A stretch of 64,000 bases of DNA from Icerya purchasi (GCA_039619475.1 CM077116.1:37397183-37461182), one strand, 5' to 3'. Shown: positions 36,136 to 51,900, counted from the stretch's first letter. Made by a program: numbers and translations. The notes: generated by a model not told the origin, from the sequence alone.

Positions 36136-39100
36136 GTAAGTGAGAGATTATGAACTCATAACTATGTTAATAATATTCAATGGTATATTCATACTTACTT
36201 TTTAAACTAATCCAAGAATTATATTGGAAATGTTTTCATTTTCAGCAAGAAATGGATAAAAATTTCAAATCTGTGTCATTGGAGAAAATATTTTTGTACT
36301 ACTTCCGTTGGAGAATTACGTAAATATGATGTAATAGTTGTTGGTGGTGGACATGCAGGAACTGAAGCTTGTACGGCTGCAGCTAGAATGGGAGCTCGAA
36401 CACTTCTTGTTACTCATAAGAAAACTACAATAGGTAAATATCTCCGCTCTTTTTTTGGGAGGAGGGATTTACGTACGCTGCATTGTTTGTTAAAATTAAA
36501 ATTTTTTAGGAATACGCGTACTTTTGTAACTGACCATAATAAATAAATGCAGTCAAAATTGTGTACTGCTGCCATTAACTATAATTTTATTTTAACCGCA
36601 GTATACTCATATTTACCTGCTAGTATTGATTGAATTTCACAATAATCTTAAAATTGTAGTTAATGTTTACAATTTATATGTTTATTTATATTCAAAGGAG
36701 AAATGTCGTGTAATCCGGCGTTCGGTGGAATTGGTAAGGGACACTTAATGAGAGAAATTGATGCGCTAGATGGAGTATGTGCACGTATATGCGATAAATC
36801 AGGGATTCAGTACAGGGTAAGCCGAAAAACAAATTAGTAGTAATATCGGAAATTAAAATTTAAGTTTAATGATAAATACTAAAAGTTTACGTTATAGAGA
36901 AAATATTAATTTTTGGTGGAAAACTTTTTTGTACTGATAAAAAGTATGCATTAAAACAAGCGAGAAATATGCTTGTAATAAAAAAATTATGATGTTTTCA
37001 AAAGTAACGATGTATTCACCGCTAATTTTAGCAATAGTTGCGTTTTTTCTAAAATCCTTTTTAAACCGCACATTAGATAACCTTTATTAACTATAATTAG
37101 CGTTTTACACATTGCAGTTAAATTATATATACTTTTTAATTTAATTTTCTAGAATATATTAAAAAAAGTACCATTTTGATTAAAGTAAAGTTTTCGTACC
37201 TTGACATGGTGTCGGGAGTTGTGAAGCTAAGATTCACAATGTGTTAAGCTTAACGATACCAATGAAAAGGGAGGGGGTTAGTTCTTTTTATATAGCAAAT
37301 ATTTATTTTTATAAATTTATTAATAGGAAATATTTCCTTGTAATTTGTTAATTTCTATAATTTAAGGTTTAAAATACAACTGTTAATTTAGATAACTGTA
37401 CTATGTAATTAAACGACAAAATAAACGTAGTTAAACCTAATCGGGCCGCGTAAAAAATTTAATTTTTAATATGCATTTTAAAAATTAGCAACTAAATCGT
37501 GACACATCATTCGTTTAAGACGATGTATTAAGTAGTTGTAATAATTTCGTACTGTTATAATAAATTGACGTAAAGTAAGTTATTTGGTGACTACAAAAAT
37601 TGAAATGTATAAAAATCAATTTTCAATTAACCAACCCGAACTAAATTAATAATAAGGAAATAAAAATGACTATAATACCAAAAAAATACGTATTTAAATG
37701 ATATTGCGAAGTAATTTTTATTTGTTATTTATTGCGAAATGTTTGTTATTCGTGTTGACTCTTTTAATAATTAAAACACAACACCAAATTACGGAAAATT
37801 ATTTTATATAGATTTTAAATCGAAGTAAAGGGCCTGCTGTTTGGGGTTTAAGGGCTCAGATTGATCGTGACCTGTACAAGAAACATATACAAGAAGAACT
37901 GTTTAATGCACGCAATTTAGATATATTAGTCGGTTCTGTTGAGGATTTACTTCTTGAAGAATCAACAAATGGAAATAAACATAAATGTTATGGAGTAATT
38001 CTGGGTAATTATTTTGTTCTAAAATGTTGAACATAATTCGACGTTTACTCGATTACTATTAAAAATAGTATTTGTTAATATGATATCATAATTGATAGTT
38101 AATTATAATGGATAGTTATTATAAAAACAAACGTAAGAAATAATACATCTATATATCTTCTTCTTCTTCTTCTTCTTCTACGTCGTTTACCCCTGTGGGG
38201 TATCGCGATCACGTAGCAATCCGATTGTTGCACGCCATATCCCTTGATCTTTTGCTTGTTGTATACATTGGTGCAAAGGTAATCCAGTTTGCTTTCTTAT
38301 CATTAAATGTAGAATTAATATGTGTTGATGATGCAATAGTTCCCCATTATGTAAAATACATAGATAGGGATGGTGCATCTTTGTTTTTGTCTCTATCTTA
38401 TTAATTATATAATAATGAATTATTAGGAGTAGAAGAAAATGTATTGTACAATATGTTTGTAAAAACTGGAAGAGATTTAGCAATATACTATTGGACTTAA
38501 TATAAAAATAAAATAGAGTATTTAACTGATATGTCAAATATTCGAACTTTTAGGCCAAAACCGCCGTATAAATTTTTAACCGTTTAACTTTTTTTAAAAT
38601 AATTTGCTACCAGAAATATTAAAATCTTTACTCAACTACTGTAGTTTGCTATTGTGGTAATAAATTAATTTTAATAAAACGCTCGAGACAGAGTGGTTGA
38701 AATATATGAGTGAAGATGTTCTCTTAAACGTGTAATGATGGGAGATCACCGTGTGAATAACTCGGCCTCTTCAAAACGATGGCTGTGTGTGTTGTTTAGT
38801 TGAGCAAAACTTTTTGTTAGATTACGACGGACAGGTTATAGAAAAATCGACAATTTTCAGCTAAACGTGAAACATGAAGACTATTTTTTGTTAGACGGTG
38901 ATAAACATGTTTCCCAAAGAAAGAAAGAATCTTTACGTAAATACAATTCCAGATAAAACAAAAATTTTTGTAATGAATTTCCAAGTACAGATTTAAACGG
39001 GAATTAATACACGGGTGAAGCCGTGCGGCACAGCTAGTATATATATAACTCGGCCATTTTGGTCTTGCAAGGGGCTGTGTCCCTGGACCCTTCTTGCTTA

Positions 39101-39874
39101 CATTTTTGTCTCTCTCTTCTATACTTTGTATAAAATTATCAAAATTTACAACGTAATTCTTAGGCCGGCCACCATTAGATTTTATAACGAAAAAATGTCA
39201 TAATTTCATATAATAAAAAAAAAATAGAACTAATAATTTATACTATAAATTTTATTAAACTACCAAAACTATTTATTTATTTATTTATTTTTTTATATTT
39301 AAAATTATATTAAATAAATAACAGCCAGCTATACTTGGAATAAAGTAGTGTAAATCAGGCCTATTTTCTTAACATACTACAACACATATAAATAATACTA
39401 TTTTTTTGTGTTCTCATGGTATTATTAAATTAGCGATATAGTCTTTACATGCTTCTCCCTATGGTGGGACTTAAAAAAATTGAAATTTCGCGGTGAAATA
39501 AATTTATTTACGATATTTACGTAATGATTTCAAATATTATGTAAACTTTTTTTTTTTGGCCTGGCATTAAACACCATTTGGCCACTAACCAATCATTAAA
39601 TTAATCCTTTAGTTTTATGACTACTACCTTAATAATCAAGCGTTCCCCCCACTAGGCTATCGCGACGGCATGTAAACTTAAATACACATTCAAAATTGAA
39701 AAATGGCGTACCGTATCCAATTCATTTTGTATTACGTACGTATTTTTGTTTTGTTTTTCTATGTTTGTGAAACTCATGAATATATTTTAATTCATTTGCA
39801 AGTTCAAAATAAATTCGAGCTAGGCACAGTAATTGGGTACCATACATAGATTTACGTGCACACATATGTATACA

Positions 39875-39914
<40 letters not shown>

Positions 39915-42900
39915 ATATATGTGCGTGTGTGTGTGTGTGTGTGTGTGTATGCGCTTATATAGATTTAAGCGTTAAACCAATTTTTGATTCCTTTTGGACC
40001 TTGTGAGTTTTTCAATTGTTGCTACATTTTTTGTAGTTGTAGGAAATTTCTTTGCAATTAGTGCTGTTTTATTATAGATGAGCGATTATTGAATAAGGTA
40101 CATTACTTTTTGGTTCTTGGAACGCCGATTTTTTAGTTCGTCTACCTCAGATTTTGGGCCAACTACTTCTAGTATTTAAATAATGTGATGAAGTCTATCG
40201 AATTTTTGTATAATAGTACTAGATTTCCATTTAATATTTCTAATATAACCGTGAACTAAAATTTTATGACTAATTTCAAATTTTTAACATGTTTAATTCG
40301 AGTACCGTAATCTCGATTAAAATAAATGCAAGCGCATTTAATGCTCTTTAACATGATGGAGCTTTACTGGCGGTTTACTATTCTGAAGTGGCGTTGTTCT
40401 GTAACTAAATGAGATTTTTTAATTTTTTTTTCTTTAATGTCATTAGAATTAATAAAATTCGTCAGCCGACACCGTGGGCGCTGCGGTTGTAGTGTAGCCA
40501 TAGTGTTGGGCGTTAATTCAATTCGTTTCTTCTTGACAGGATGGTTGTTTTTGCAGTCGTCGCCATAATTATTCTTCATAATTAAAAAATTATAAACTTT
40601 GTTTTATAGTGATGGAGAAAGTCATTGCACTTTCGGATCACTTTTTACAGCGCGCTAAGCGCTGTGTAGCGTTGTTTTCTATATAGCTTTGGTGCTTGAT
40701 GGTTCTAACTTATTTTTAAACATTCCGTGTTTCTTCTTCTTCCTTAATTATAGGCTGGTTCCTTTGTTCGTCAGTACTGAGGGCTCTATAATGCAGATGT
40801 GCCCCTGGTATTGGATCACAAACTCCTTTTGCTCTTCTCTTCATCAATGTCATTACTTCTGTTTTCAGGATGCATATGTTTTGCATTTATCGACGTTGAT
40901 TGTCATTGTCTCTCTATCCTTGGTATAGTGTTCTTAGTCAGGTTCTATTTCTTGTGACTCCTAATTGCTACTATTTGCACGTGTTGATGGGTAATCGTTC
41001 GCTATTGGCAAGCCCGGGGAAAAAACAAGAAAAAAAAATACTAACATTCAGGGCTTTTAATTTTTTGTTTTTGAATATTTGTACCGTTCTTTCCGATTTA
41101 ATGTTTGTTACAAAATGATATGGAACCGATTTCTGATTTTTAATCCCTAAAAGTCTGCAAAAAGTCAAATTTATTTGGTGAACGGTTGTTTGTAAATTTT
41201 ATGTCTGGCAAAAAGTTTACATGGTGCTTTACGTGCTTTTGTTCATATTGGTATGTTTTTACTAGCTGTTTTGAGTGGAAATTTCTAATGATCAAAATTT
41301 GTTTATCTTCAGTCAGACCTGTAAAATCCGTGCGAATTCGCTGGTATGGTCTGTTAAGTTGTAGTTATGGATACGAGATCTTTATGGCAATATTTTTACT
41401 TGATGCACAGCATTGCATGCTTTAATTATAGTTCCGGTATCATGGTCTATATTTTTGTAGTATTAATACTGTAGTGCAGCGATAAACGCAAATTTGTGCT
41501 AGTATCTTCTTTGAAACTTTTTTAGTTTCGTTGATTTCTTAATACTAAACACTAGTTTCTTGAATAAGGAAATTAATCTGATTTTCATAACATTCATTGA
41601 GCTGAGCAACTATTTATACCGAAATTTTCTCTTTTCCCGTTAACTTTTAATTATTTAAAAATATCATTAGCAAACTTACTTTTTTGGGTAGGTGTAATAT
41701 AAAAAAAAATATTTATAATGTATATATTCAATTGTATTTCAATTTTATAATAGTTTATAATATAATGCGCGATTAATTAAAAAAAAGATCAACGTAATTT
41801 AAAAATAATTCGTAAGTGTGCTACAATAATAATCATATTTTCTAACCTATATGTGTAAATATTAGGATTTGATCAACTCGCATTGGAAAAAAAATAAATC
41901 TGCAATTAAAATTAAATGACGAAATCGGTTATCAATTTTTTTTTACGTAAACTTACGCACCAATAGTTACATTCATTATGCGAAAATCGGTGTAATTTTA
42001 TTTAGTAGTTTTTAATTGATGCGTATTGAAATATTGAAAAAAATACGCGAGTGAATGTATAAGAGCTGAAATGATAATATAATTAAATAGCCAGAAATAA
42101 TTATTTTTTTATTTTTATTAAAAATTGAAAATATAGTAACCTCTGTTGTACAATTTTTTTTTATGTCTGATGTTCTCTAATTCTTAGTTTTTCTAGCTAT
42201 TTGATTAAGTTATTATAATTTTTTATTGTTAAGGTAGTTCCATTTGCTCAGCTTTTATGTATTCACCCTTGTATTTGTTTCGTCACGCAACATTTAAAAA
42301 TCACATAAAAAATTGCACTGATTTTTACGTAATAAAAGTAACTGTGTAAGTTTATATTAAAAAAAACTTAGTAATCAATTTCATTCCACTGTTGCGAATA
42401 ATATTAAAACGGTACTTGTCTAAAATGATTTTTTTTTTAACAATAATTTTTAATGCTTTACCGGATACACTTTTTATTTATGCAGCGCAACGTTCTTTAA
42501 AGTTTCTAATTGCAAATCGATAATGTTCGCAGTATTTTTACATAGCTCTCGTAAGCTGTACATTTCGCATTAGTAACCGAATATAGTTTAATTTTGGCGA
42601 GAACATAATAAACTCCCTTTCATGTTTACAGTGTCCCAATTTCTTTAATTAAATATAGCATTTTAACGTCATATTCGGTACAACACTTTCTTTAATTTTA
42701 CTTTACTGTTCATAAGCTACGAGGTTTAACTTTAGATGCTGCAATCGTTGATATTAGAAAAAAAAATTATTCGGGTCTGATATGTATTGCTCTAACCTGT
42801 ATAGTTCATCGTTCAATAAGGAACGTGTGTTGAGAGTCAGTAATCTTTATTGTGACAGTCAAAGTACTTAGCTATAAGATATAGAACGTTTTTAATAGGT

Positions 42901-45900
42901 ATTAAATTTTTTTATTGGAAATATATAATATTTGAATACTTGTAAAAGGTATATTAGAGGAGCGGCTACGTGTAAAATTAATACAATTAATATTTAAATT
43001 AATGTACGCTTAGTTCAGTTATATACAGAACTTATGTTTGTGTCCCCCAGTATTCTTTATCTTTAAGTATATTTAGAATGGATTGAGAACACCTCAATAG
43101 CTAATCAGTAGAAATATTTTCTTCAGCTTTGTGACAAAAAGTTGAATAATCGAACTGTCTTAACTAAAGTGTATAACAATTAAGGTGAAGCACTGTTATC
43201 GATGGTAAATTGTTCGGATTGAAAATATTGTGAAAGAACAATTATCAGAGATTAATTCGATCGGAATACCATATAAGTATTGGAAAAGACATTTTGTTGC
43301 TTAATGTAATGCTATTGCTTCTTTATTAGCATAATTTTGTAGCTTTTAACGTTGTTTTTTTGTTCTCCCAGAAACCAAAATGTGATTACACAAAAAATAT
43401 TTTCCGTTTGGATTATTCACAATAGGATTAGTAATTGAATATAATAAACTAGGGTGGCCACTCAACCAGAAACCGAGAATAAGTCGGAAATTTTGTCGTA
43501 AAACTGGGGAAAAGAATTAAAAATAGCCGAAAATGATATTTTTAACAAGAAAAAATCATTTGAAGCGAAAAATGAATGCATTTTTTAATGTACTTTACTC
43601 GAAATAAATTACGAAGTTCTGTTTCATTCACATAAAATATGCTGCGGCGGTCAAATATTATCAATAGTAATAAAAAAATTCCATTCTTCTTTTTGTATAA
43701 TTCTAATAATCATGAAATCGGGAGGATTTGGACCAGGAAAACCGGGAATTTGAGTGGCCACCGTGTAAACTTTTGAGTTAACTAATGATAACCCAGAAAA
43801 TAATTGTTTTGCTTTGGAAGTTCTTTGATGAGTACTAATTGTGGCAACCTTGGAACTAGCTGCATCTAATTTGGTATGTAGTATGATTTATAGATGTCCA
43901 CTATACATGAACTGATATAAAGGCGAGTAAATAATTCATAGATTTGGTGTAATGGATAATGAAGTTTTTCATTTATGTATTAATAATAACTGTAGTCAAA
44001 TTCTTATATTACCATTTTTTTCTAGTACAATTAGTAATGGAGTACGTCAGCTACAGTATTCTGTTTTTTCGCCTATTTTTTTTTGATTCAGATCAACTTT
44101 TGATCTTCATGCGAATGATACTAATCTAGGAGGTAGATAAATTGGTTTTGCGTTATTTTTTAATTTTTAGTGAGCAGGTTATTTTGGAATCAATCCCGGT
44201 TCTTCTTTGTACACGTATGAAAACTACTGAATAATGTTACCTTCGAAGTAATATCTGTATAGTTTCATTGTTATTACTAAAAATTACATGCAATTTTTAA
44301 TTTTTTTTTTTTTTTTTTTTTAATTGAGCAGAACTGTCTGGAGTGATTATTTCATTTTTATACATTGTAATCGAATATTGTAGAGTTGGATTTTATTAAG
44401 AAAATCGAGTTTATTAAAAGTTTTCTGAGAAACAACTGATATGAAACTTCCACTTCGAATTTTTGTTCTTTATTATAAATACGAATACGAATACGAATAC
44501 AATGTCCCATTCTCTTTTAAATACAAGATTAATTGAATTAATACTGAAATCTGTGTCTAATCCTAATAATTCACCTGCTTCTAATGATTTACAGTTGTTA
44601 ATTTTTTATTTTTCATGCTAATACTAATTTTTTCCACGTAACTTTTTTTATGGAAACTTTTACAAGTAACTTTTTCACAAATTTTAAATTCATTGAATAC
44701 AAAGTTCGATTTTCCGCAACATAAATAAAGGTGCCAATTTTTTTTTGTAATTGATTTTCGGTTATACCCATTATTAACTATTTGCGATTGTTTTTTTGTC
44801 TTTTGTTTGTTTTTTATTCATAGATCGATTTAAGTACTGTAATTGTCTATTCCTATATTTTATTAAAAAAATTCTATGTTGACTTGTTCTCTGTAATTTT
44901 TAGAATTTTCATGATATCCCCGTTTCTAATGTTTTTTCTGACATAGTATTTCTATTTATTAGTAAAATTTTTCACGAACGTGAGAATCATGAACATTGCT
45001 GGAAATCAATGTACGCTTTATAATTCAGTTTTCGATACGTCCATTCACATTTTAGAGCAATCATTTGAAAGGTTGAAATGCAGGAATTGAAAAATTCTTT
45101 TTGACTTTGGATCTCTGATAAAAATTTGTTTTTCGCCGTACATGGATATAATTAATTTAAAAATATTACTAATAAAATTAATTTATGGCATGCTTTTCTG
45201 TTGGTTTCCGAGGAGGAGTGTGGTAAAACAAGCAGAGTTAATAGAAATATTGGAGATGAGTCCCTCCGGTTTATTTTCGGTCGAAATTTCAGTTCGTTTA
45301 TTTTTTGTCTTACTCTTACTGTGTGAACTATCACGGACTATACATGGTTTTAAAAATTTATCATTTAAATTTAAATTAAAATAACAATTTTTTGTTAGTA
45401 AAGAATTTTGTAAATGTTTTTGACGCAGTAACTTGAAATTTGTCAAGTAAAAACGAAATTTATCACTTAATGTAAAATAATTTAACCATAAATTTATAAT
45501 AACTTTTTTAAAAACAATAGTAAATAATTACACTAATTATTTTAAAATTGTATCTTACACTTTAAAGTTAAATTAAAATTTTTGTAACTATTTTTCAAAA
45601 ATGCATGTACTAAAATTGGAACGATACAGTGGAGATTAGCTTGATCCCTGTGCAAGGGTGATACATAAAATCGTGAAGCGTTGCATATTTTTATTACCTT
45701 TCTTGATACTTGTAATCGTTAATTTTTTTTCTTTATTTTGTAAAAATTTTCCAAGAATTCATATACTAAAATTAGAACAATACAAAGAAGATTAGCTTGA
45801 CCCCCGCGCAAAGGCAATGCGTAAAATCGTGAAGCATTAGACATTTTTAATGCAATCGTTAAATTTTTCTATAATTTAAATACAAAAATGAAGCCGCAAT

Positions 45901-48900
45901 TTACAAAAATTACGTACATTAAATTTGAAGTATTTTAAAATCCAAAAATTAAAAATTGTATATTTTTTAATTTTTCCACCAAGATATAAAATAAATTTAT
46001 CGATAATTCTTCATATAGCAATTGAACTAAACAACGACAACATTGTACGTAGTAATGTGAACTAAACTGGAGGGACTCATCTAGGTCTTTACGAAAATGT
46101 TTTTAAGCAACTTAGACGAGTTTGACCTTTTCGTTTCTTTCGGATCTTCTGTTGACAAAAATGTTTTAGTCTTGTAAGAAATGCGTAAGTTCGTCATATG
46201 ATTGCAACAACTGATTCCTGCTGTTGAATAACTTGAATCATAATTTCGATGGTTTTTCATTGTTATCTGTTTTGTTCATTTTTGTCGCTAATATTTCGTC
46301 ATAGCATTTATTATTATGTGAATACGCGTATATTGTATAAATTGATAAATTAAATATAATTCGACCTTCACATGATGAGTATTAAAAATAAAATTAACAT
46401 TAATATCATAAGCGATAATCAGCTTTTATCAATATTTAATATAAATGCAACAGAATGATTATTCCAATTATTATTCAAGAATTACTAAAACAAAAAGAAA
46501 CGTAATAATAATTATTAAATAAAAACGAATATTAGTAACCAATAGCAAACTAAATAAATATAAAATGTATTATACTTATCTCAGAAACGTTTTCGGACAA
46601 AGCCTATCTTCAGCTGGAAAAAGAAGAAAAAGAAAAAGGAAACACAACACGAACACAGACCGAATAATTATAACGAAAGAAGAATAAAAATTTTAACGCG
46701 CACATTACATCGAAGTATGCTCGGTGGCAGAAACAAAATTACTACAAGGGGAAAGGACTGATAAAATAAAATGAGAAAAAACTAACGGTTAAAGGGGGGT
46801 AATACATGAATAGACAATAAAAATATTAACATAAATGAAACAGATAAGACATATGGAAATAACAAAATCGAACAAAGAAGAAATGAAAGATAAAAAAACG
46901 GGGAATAAAAAACTTAATCATTTCTAGCAAAGGGGTTGAACTTTAATACCAATCTTAATAATAATTATAGTTAAGAGAAACGTCACAATAACATCTTTAT
47001 AACAATAACATTTTTATTTTTGTTTAAATTAATGAAGCTTACGTAATTGTTTAAACAGTAAATTTTCATTCATATATTGGAAATTGAGACATTAATTTTT
47101 CATTTTCTCTGTGTTACCAGCGGATGGCAGTAAAATAATTTCAAGCTCAGTAATATTAACTACAGGCACGTTTTTAAGAGCTAACATTAATATTGGTTTA
47201 AAAAGTTATCCTGCCGGTCGGATAGGTGATCAGCCTGCTATTGGATTAGCTAATACATTACAAAGATTAAAGTTTCCTATAGCTCGACTTCGGACAGGTA
47301 TTTATTGATTTTAAACCGTAAGAAAATTCCAAATTAGTTATGCAGTTGAAATTAATAATGAAATAAATGTTATTTCAGGCACGCCGCCGAGATTGGATGG
47401 GAATACTATCGATTTTTCGAATTTAGGCATAATAAAAGGAGATGATCCACCCATCCCGTTTTCGTTCCTAAACGAAAGAGTTTGGATTAAGGTAAATAGA
47501 TTTATTTGGCCTTTGTTAAATGTTATTTTTTGAGTTAAAATTTACTTTTTATTTATTAATTATTGCAATGAATTATTTGAAACATAATTATTCTTATTTT
47601 TAATGAAGTAGAATGAAAATATTGTAACATTATTATTTCTTTTTAAGTTGCAATAGAAGTACTAGCAGTAAATATGTGGGTATATATATATACACACACA
47701 TAAATAAATAAGGGTTTTGACCTTTTTGTAATCTTGTAAGATGTGAATTTTTACTCCGAGGTACGGAGAAGGAATTAATTTGATCTAGTTTTGGAAAAAT
47801 GTCGCCACCAAGTCGGAAAATCGATTTTTTTCTTATGCGAGTTTTTCTTTGGGGAGGTTTTAAAAACAAATTCCACCTATTGTCTGTTACTTTCAATTAT
47901 TAAGTTCAATTGTACCTTATGCTATAATTATACCAATATCCTACTTTTTTTTACAAAATCATAAATTGCGTGATATGTAATCGATAGTTAAACGATATAG
48001 TCCATATTATATCGACAAGGGATATTCAGTAATAGTAACGCTTGATGGAGATCAGAAGTGTACGAAATAAAATAAAAACATTCTAAAAACTGTGATCCGC
48101 ATCAGCCACTTTGTCTACGTCCCTTGGATGAGTACAGAATGGGAATTAATCCACCTGATTTTATACAGAAAAGCAAGCAGCATATTTGTCCCAGTGCGTA
48201 ACCTACAGATTACGACACAGAAGTTTCTTGAGTAGATGTTCGAGTATGACAACCGGGAATACCATGGTTTGGCAGGGATATTTCTTTTGATCTTTTCCAG
48301 CTACATTTTCGTTTTTTGAACTATTGTATGTTCATAGAGAGATATTTAGGCTATTTACTCTTAAGAATATTATTAAAAATATTATTTATTGAACAGCTAT
48401 TTGCGTAGTTATTAATTCAGTCAAACTCTGACAGATGGACTTCAGCTTCTAATTCATTATATTCAAAGCGATCCAAGAAATAGTTGACTGGTAAAAAATT
48501 TATTTCTACCTGGTGATATTTGCGAAGCCGACTGAAACTAGACGCTAACATAGGGAGCTGAGTCAAAGAAAACCTCCATTGATCAGAAATAAAATTTCTT
48601 CTACCTCGTTTGGCTTCAATTTATACGGCAGAATGCATAACGGTGGCACGATCATTAATGTTCGTGTTAACTTCGGCTAACAACAAAAATATCAGCAAGG
48701 CGGCGCTACCTGTTATACGGCGAATGAAGTACTCAAGCAGCTGTTTTGGCAACCGTTTAATTTCGTGCGGAACAGACATAGTCTGGCGGTTTCGTTCTCC
48801 CGACTAGTCAGCAGTCTGATTATTTTTTATGCGATTATCTGAAGTTCAAGGTTTATGTTAACAAGCATAGAGATTTAGAAGTGCTTAAGGTTGCAGCTTA

Positions 48901-51900
48901 TACAGAAATAGCGGTGATATCGACCAGTATGCTGAAAAAAGTTCTTGCGAATTTCGTAAAACACATGGAAGATCGTATTTAGAAAAAGGGGCCATTTAAC
49001 AAATACTATTTTTTAAAACTAAGTCCAAAAAAAAAAAAAAAATAGTATATCTGTATATTTTATAAAAATAATTTTTTTTCCTACGACATTTTGTTAAAGT
49101 TTTCTAATTGTTTGAAGTGCGATACGCTTTATTGCTGCATTTGTTATAAGTCATTATATTTGCACGCATAATTAAGTTATGGTTTAAAGAAAAGAAGCAG
49201 AAATAGGAGCTAAAAACGAGTGGTAGGTGAGATATTGGAAAGCGCAATTAAAAAATTAAACAAATAATTAACCAAATCGTGAAACTGAAATAGGGATAAA
49301 AATACAGAGCAAATAACGGATTTCTTTACAATTAATAAATCAATCAAAACCTTTATTGAGACAAAAACTAAGTATATTTATAAAACAATGAATATAAATT
49401 AAATTTCCTCGGCCTGTAAAGAGCAATGGTTTTCTTTAATCGCTCCCATTCTGTTCTGCCTATTGCTATTTTTTCGAATTGTTTGTTATTTTTATTCACC
49501 TTTTCACTTATCCTCTTGATGACCTATTTTCTGATTATAATGCGAAAGATGCCAAAAAAGAGGCCTAGCGGCCGCCTTTTAATATTGTTATGTTACCGGT
49601 CCATTTCCGTTTTTTTTTTTTTTAACGTATTCTACTACGTCAGTGTTGTTCTTTAAAAGATGTTTTATTATCTTTAATTTGAATTGACCTTTTTTCTTAA
49701 CATTGAGTATTGATATTTCTAATGCATTCTGCGTTGTCTTAAGCGTATTGATAATTGTATTTAGTGCTCAAGTTTGACATCCGTAAGTTAAAATTGGTAA
49801 AATGAACATATTAAAAATCTGACTATTATGATAATTGATGAAAGGGTCTTTAAAAATCCTTTTTAGCGACTCTGCTACTTATTCCAAGTTTTAATAATCT
49901 CTATATTTATTTCCTTCTCCATTTCAAATGGTACCTGTTGTCCTAAATACATCGTTTCGCTCACGAGATCTGTCTTATTTTTTATTTATCTGCATTTTAT
50001 TTTAATTTATATTTCTTATTAGTATCTTGGTTGTTTTTTGTTTTTTTTTGTTCGTTTTTTTTTTATACTCATAGACATTCCCACTCTATCAACATGCTCC
50101 TTAACTCCTCTATGGATATGGAAAGGATTATATTGTTGGCAAATAGCTTGATATTTTTTTACCATTTATATTTATTCTTTATTTTCCGGTTCGTTTCTAT
50201 AAAAATTTCTTCCAATGTGCAATTAAGTAAAATTGGAGTGTGGATCCTTTTTAATTATAAAATATTTGCTTTTATATCTGTTACTTTGCGTCTCCCTTTA
50301 GTCCCGTATACATATTTCTCGGATTACCATTTCAAAATTTTTCGGGACAACCTGGTTATACAATGCTTTAAAAAAATATATTTTTGTGTTTTAGGGAATC
50401 AAATGCTCTATTGCAGTCTATCAGGAGGACCAAGTGTAAACTTATTCGATATTCATTACATTTTTCCATAATTTGGTTTATTGTAGATCCGTTGTTGAGC
50501 AGAAGATCTTTCGAAAATCGGTCTTTGTTGGATTTCCAAAAAACTGTTTTATTTTTATTAACTCTGAAAATAATTTAGAGATACTTAAAGTTATGGGACG
50601 ATAATTTTTTTTGATTTTATGTCGATCGTCTTTTTTAAATAGTAATATTACATCTGAATATTTCCATTATTTTGTGGTTTTAGAATTTTATTGAAAAGAA
50701 TCGGTAAGGATTGTATTAAATTATCCTCTCCTGTTTTAATGTGTTCGTTGGTTGCACTATCATGAGCTGAGCTTCTGTTGGATTTTGGTGTGCAACAATT
50801 ATCATTTCGTTAATTAAGAACTTCGGTTTTAGATAAAAGGTTGTCTTTTCGGGGTTACGTTTACTTATCTTTGTTCTTATGTAATTCAGTTTAACAGTTA
50901 CCAGTTATTTCGTTTCTATCGAATACTTGTCCTCCGTCAGAGTTTGTGAAATTTATATTCAATAAATACGTATACTGAGTTGTTTCTTCATTTTCTTAAT
51001 ATTTCTATTCCCTTCTGATGTTGTTTGAATTATTTCCATTTTACTGAGTTCGTTTTTATTCTAATCTTACTTATCAATTTGGATATTAAGTTTTGTTCTT
51101 AGTCATTCTGCTTTTTATTCTCAATATGGCAGCTCTTTGTTTTTATAAATTAAAATTATATCATCGTTTATTGTTATATCTTGTTGTTGTTTTCCTCAGG
51201 ATCTTGGGTTACCTGCGATGTAACGGTTGTTATTGATTTTGGCATATTATTGCATAGTTCGCTACTGTTGTAAGTTTCTAGATGATTTTTTTTTTTTTTT
51301 TTGAGGAATTTTATTAATTTACTTTCGTTTATTGTAGGATTCATTTTATTGTATCTTTTCTTTATATTTATCTTATTAAACGTCTGTTGAGTTTTAGTGT
51401 AACGGTAAGTAACCTGTGGACGGTGTAAAAATTGAAAGAGTTCATATCATATATTTCTTAGTTAGTTATTCTGTCGTTATTTTTTGGGAACAGTTTTGGT
51501 GAAATCCACGTATCTTAAAGTTCGACTGTTGACAAAAACGTGTTAATTACCAACGTTTCTTGTTACGTATTCCTCTAATTTCCATTATTTTGTTTTTGTA
51601 ATCTGGTTTTATTAAAAAATCAATGCCTCTTTGCCCCGTATTATTCCTTATGCAACTTTATGTATTTGTAATTTTTTCTCCTGCTTTTCGAATTTCTGGA
51701 AAACCCAAATTTTAATATCTATTTTTGCTAAAACTTCTAATTTTAACAGTTTTTCTTCTCTTTTTAATGTTCTCACGTTTATTGTACCGACTTTTACCCC
51801 GTGTTTATATTTATGATTGGCGTCGGTTTCGTTTACTTTTTTTTAAATATTTTTGTTATTGTAAGGAACGTTTAAAGAAACATTAGAGTACTTACCCTTG

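Noticed and set aside
40645..40670. Short palindrome ACAGCGC..GCGCTGT
   Set aside because: Seven-base arms are too short to support a function by themselves.
50031..50471. 146-residue + strand frame
   Set aside because: Antisense shadow of the decayed reverse transcriptase on the minus strand.
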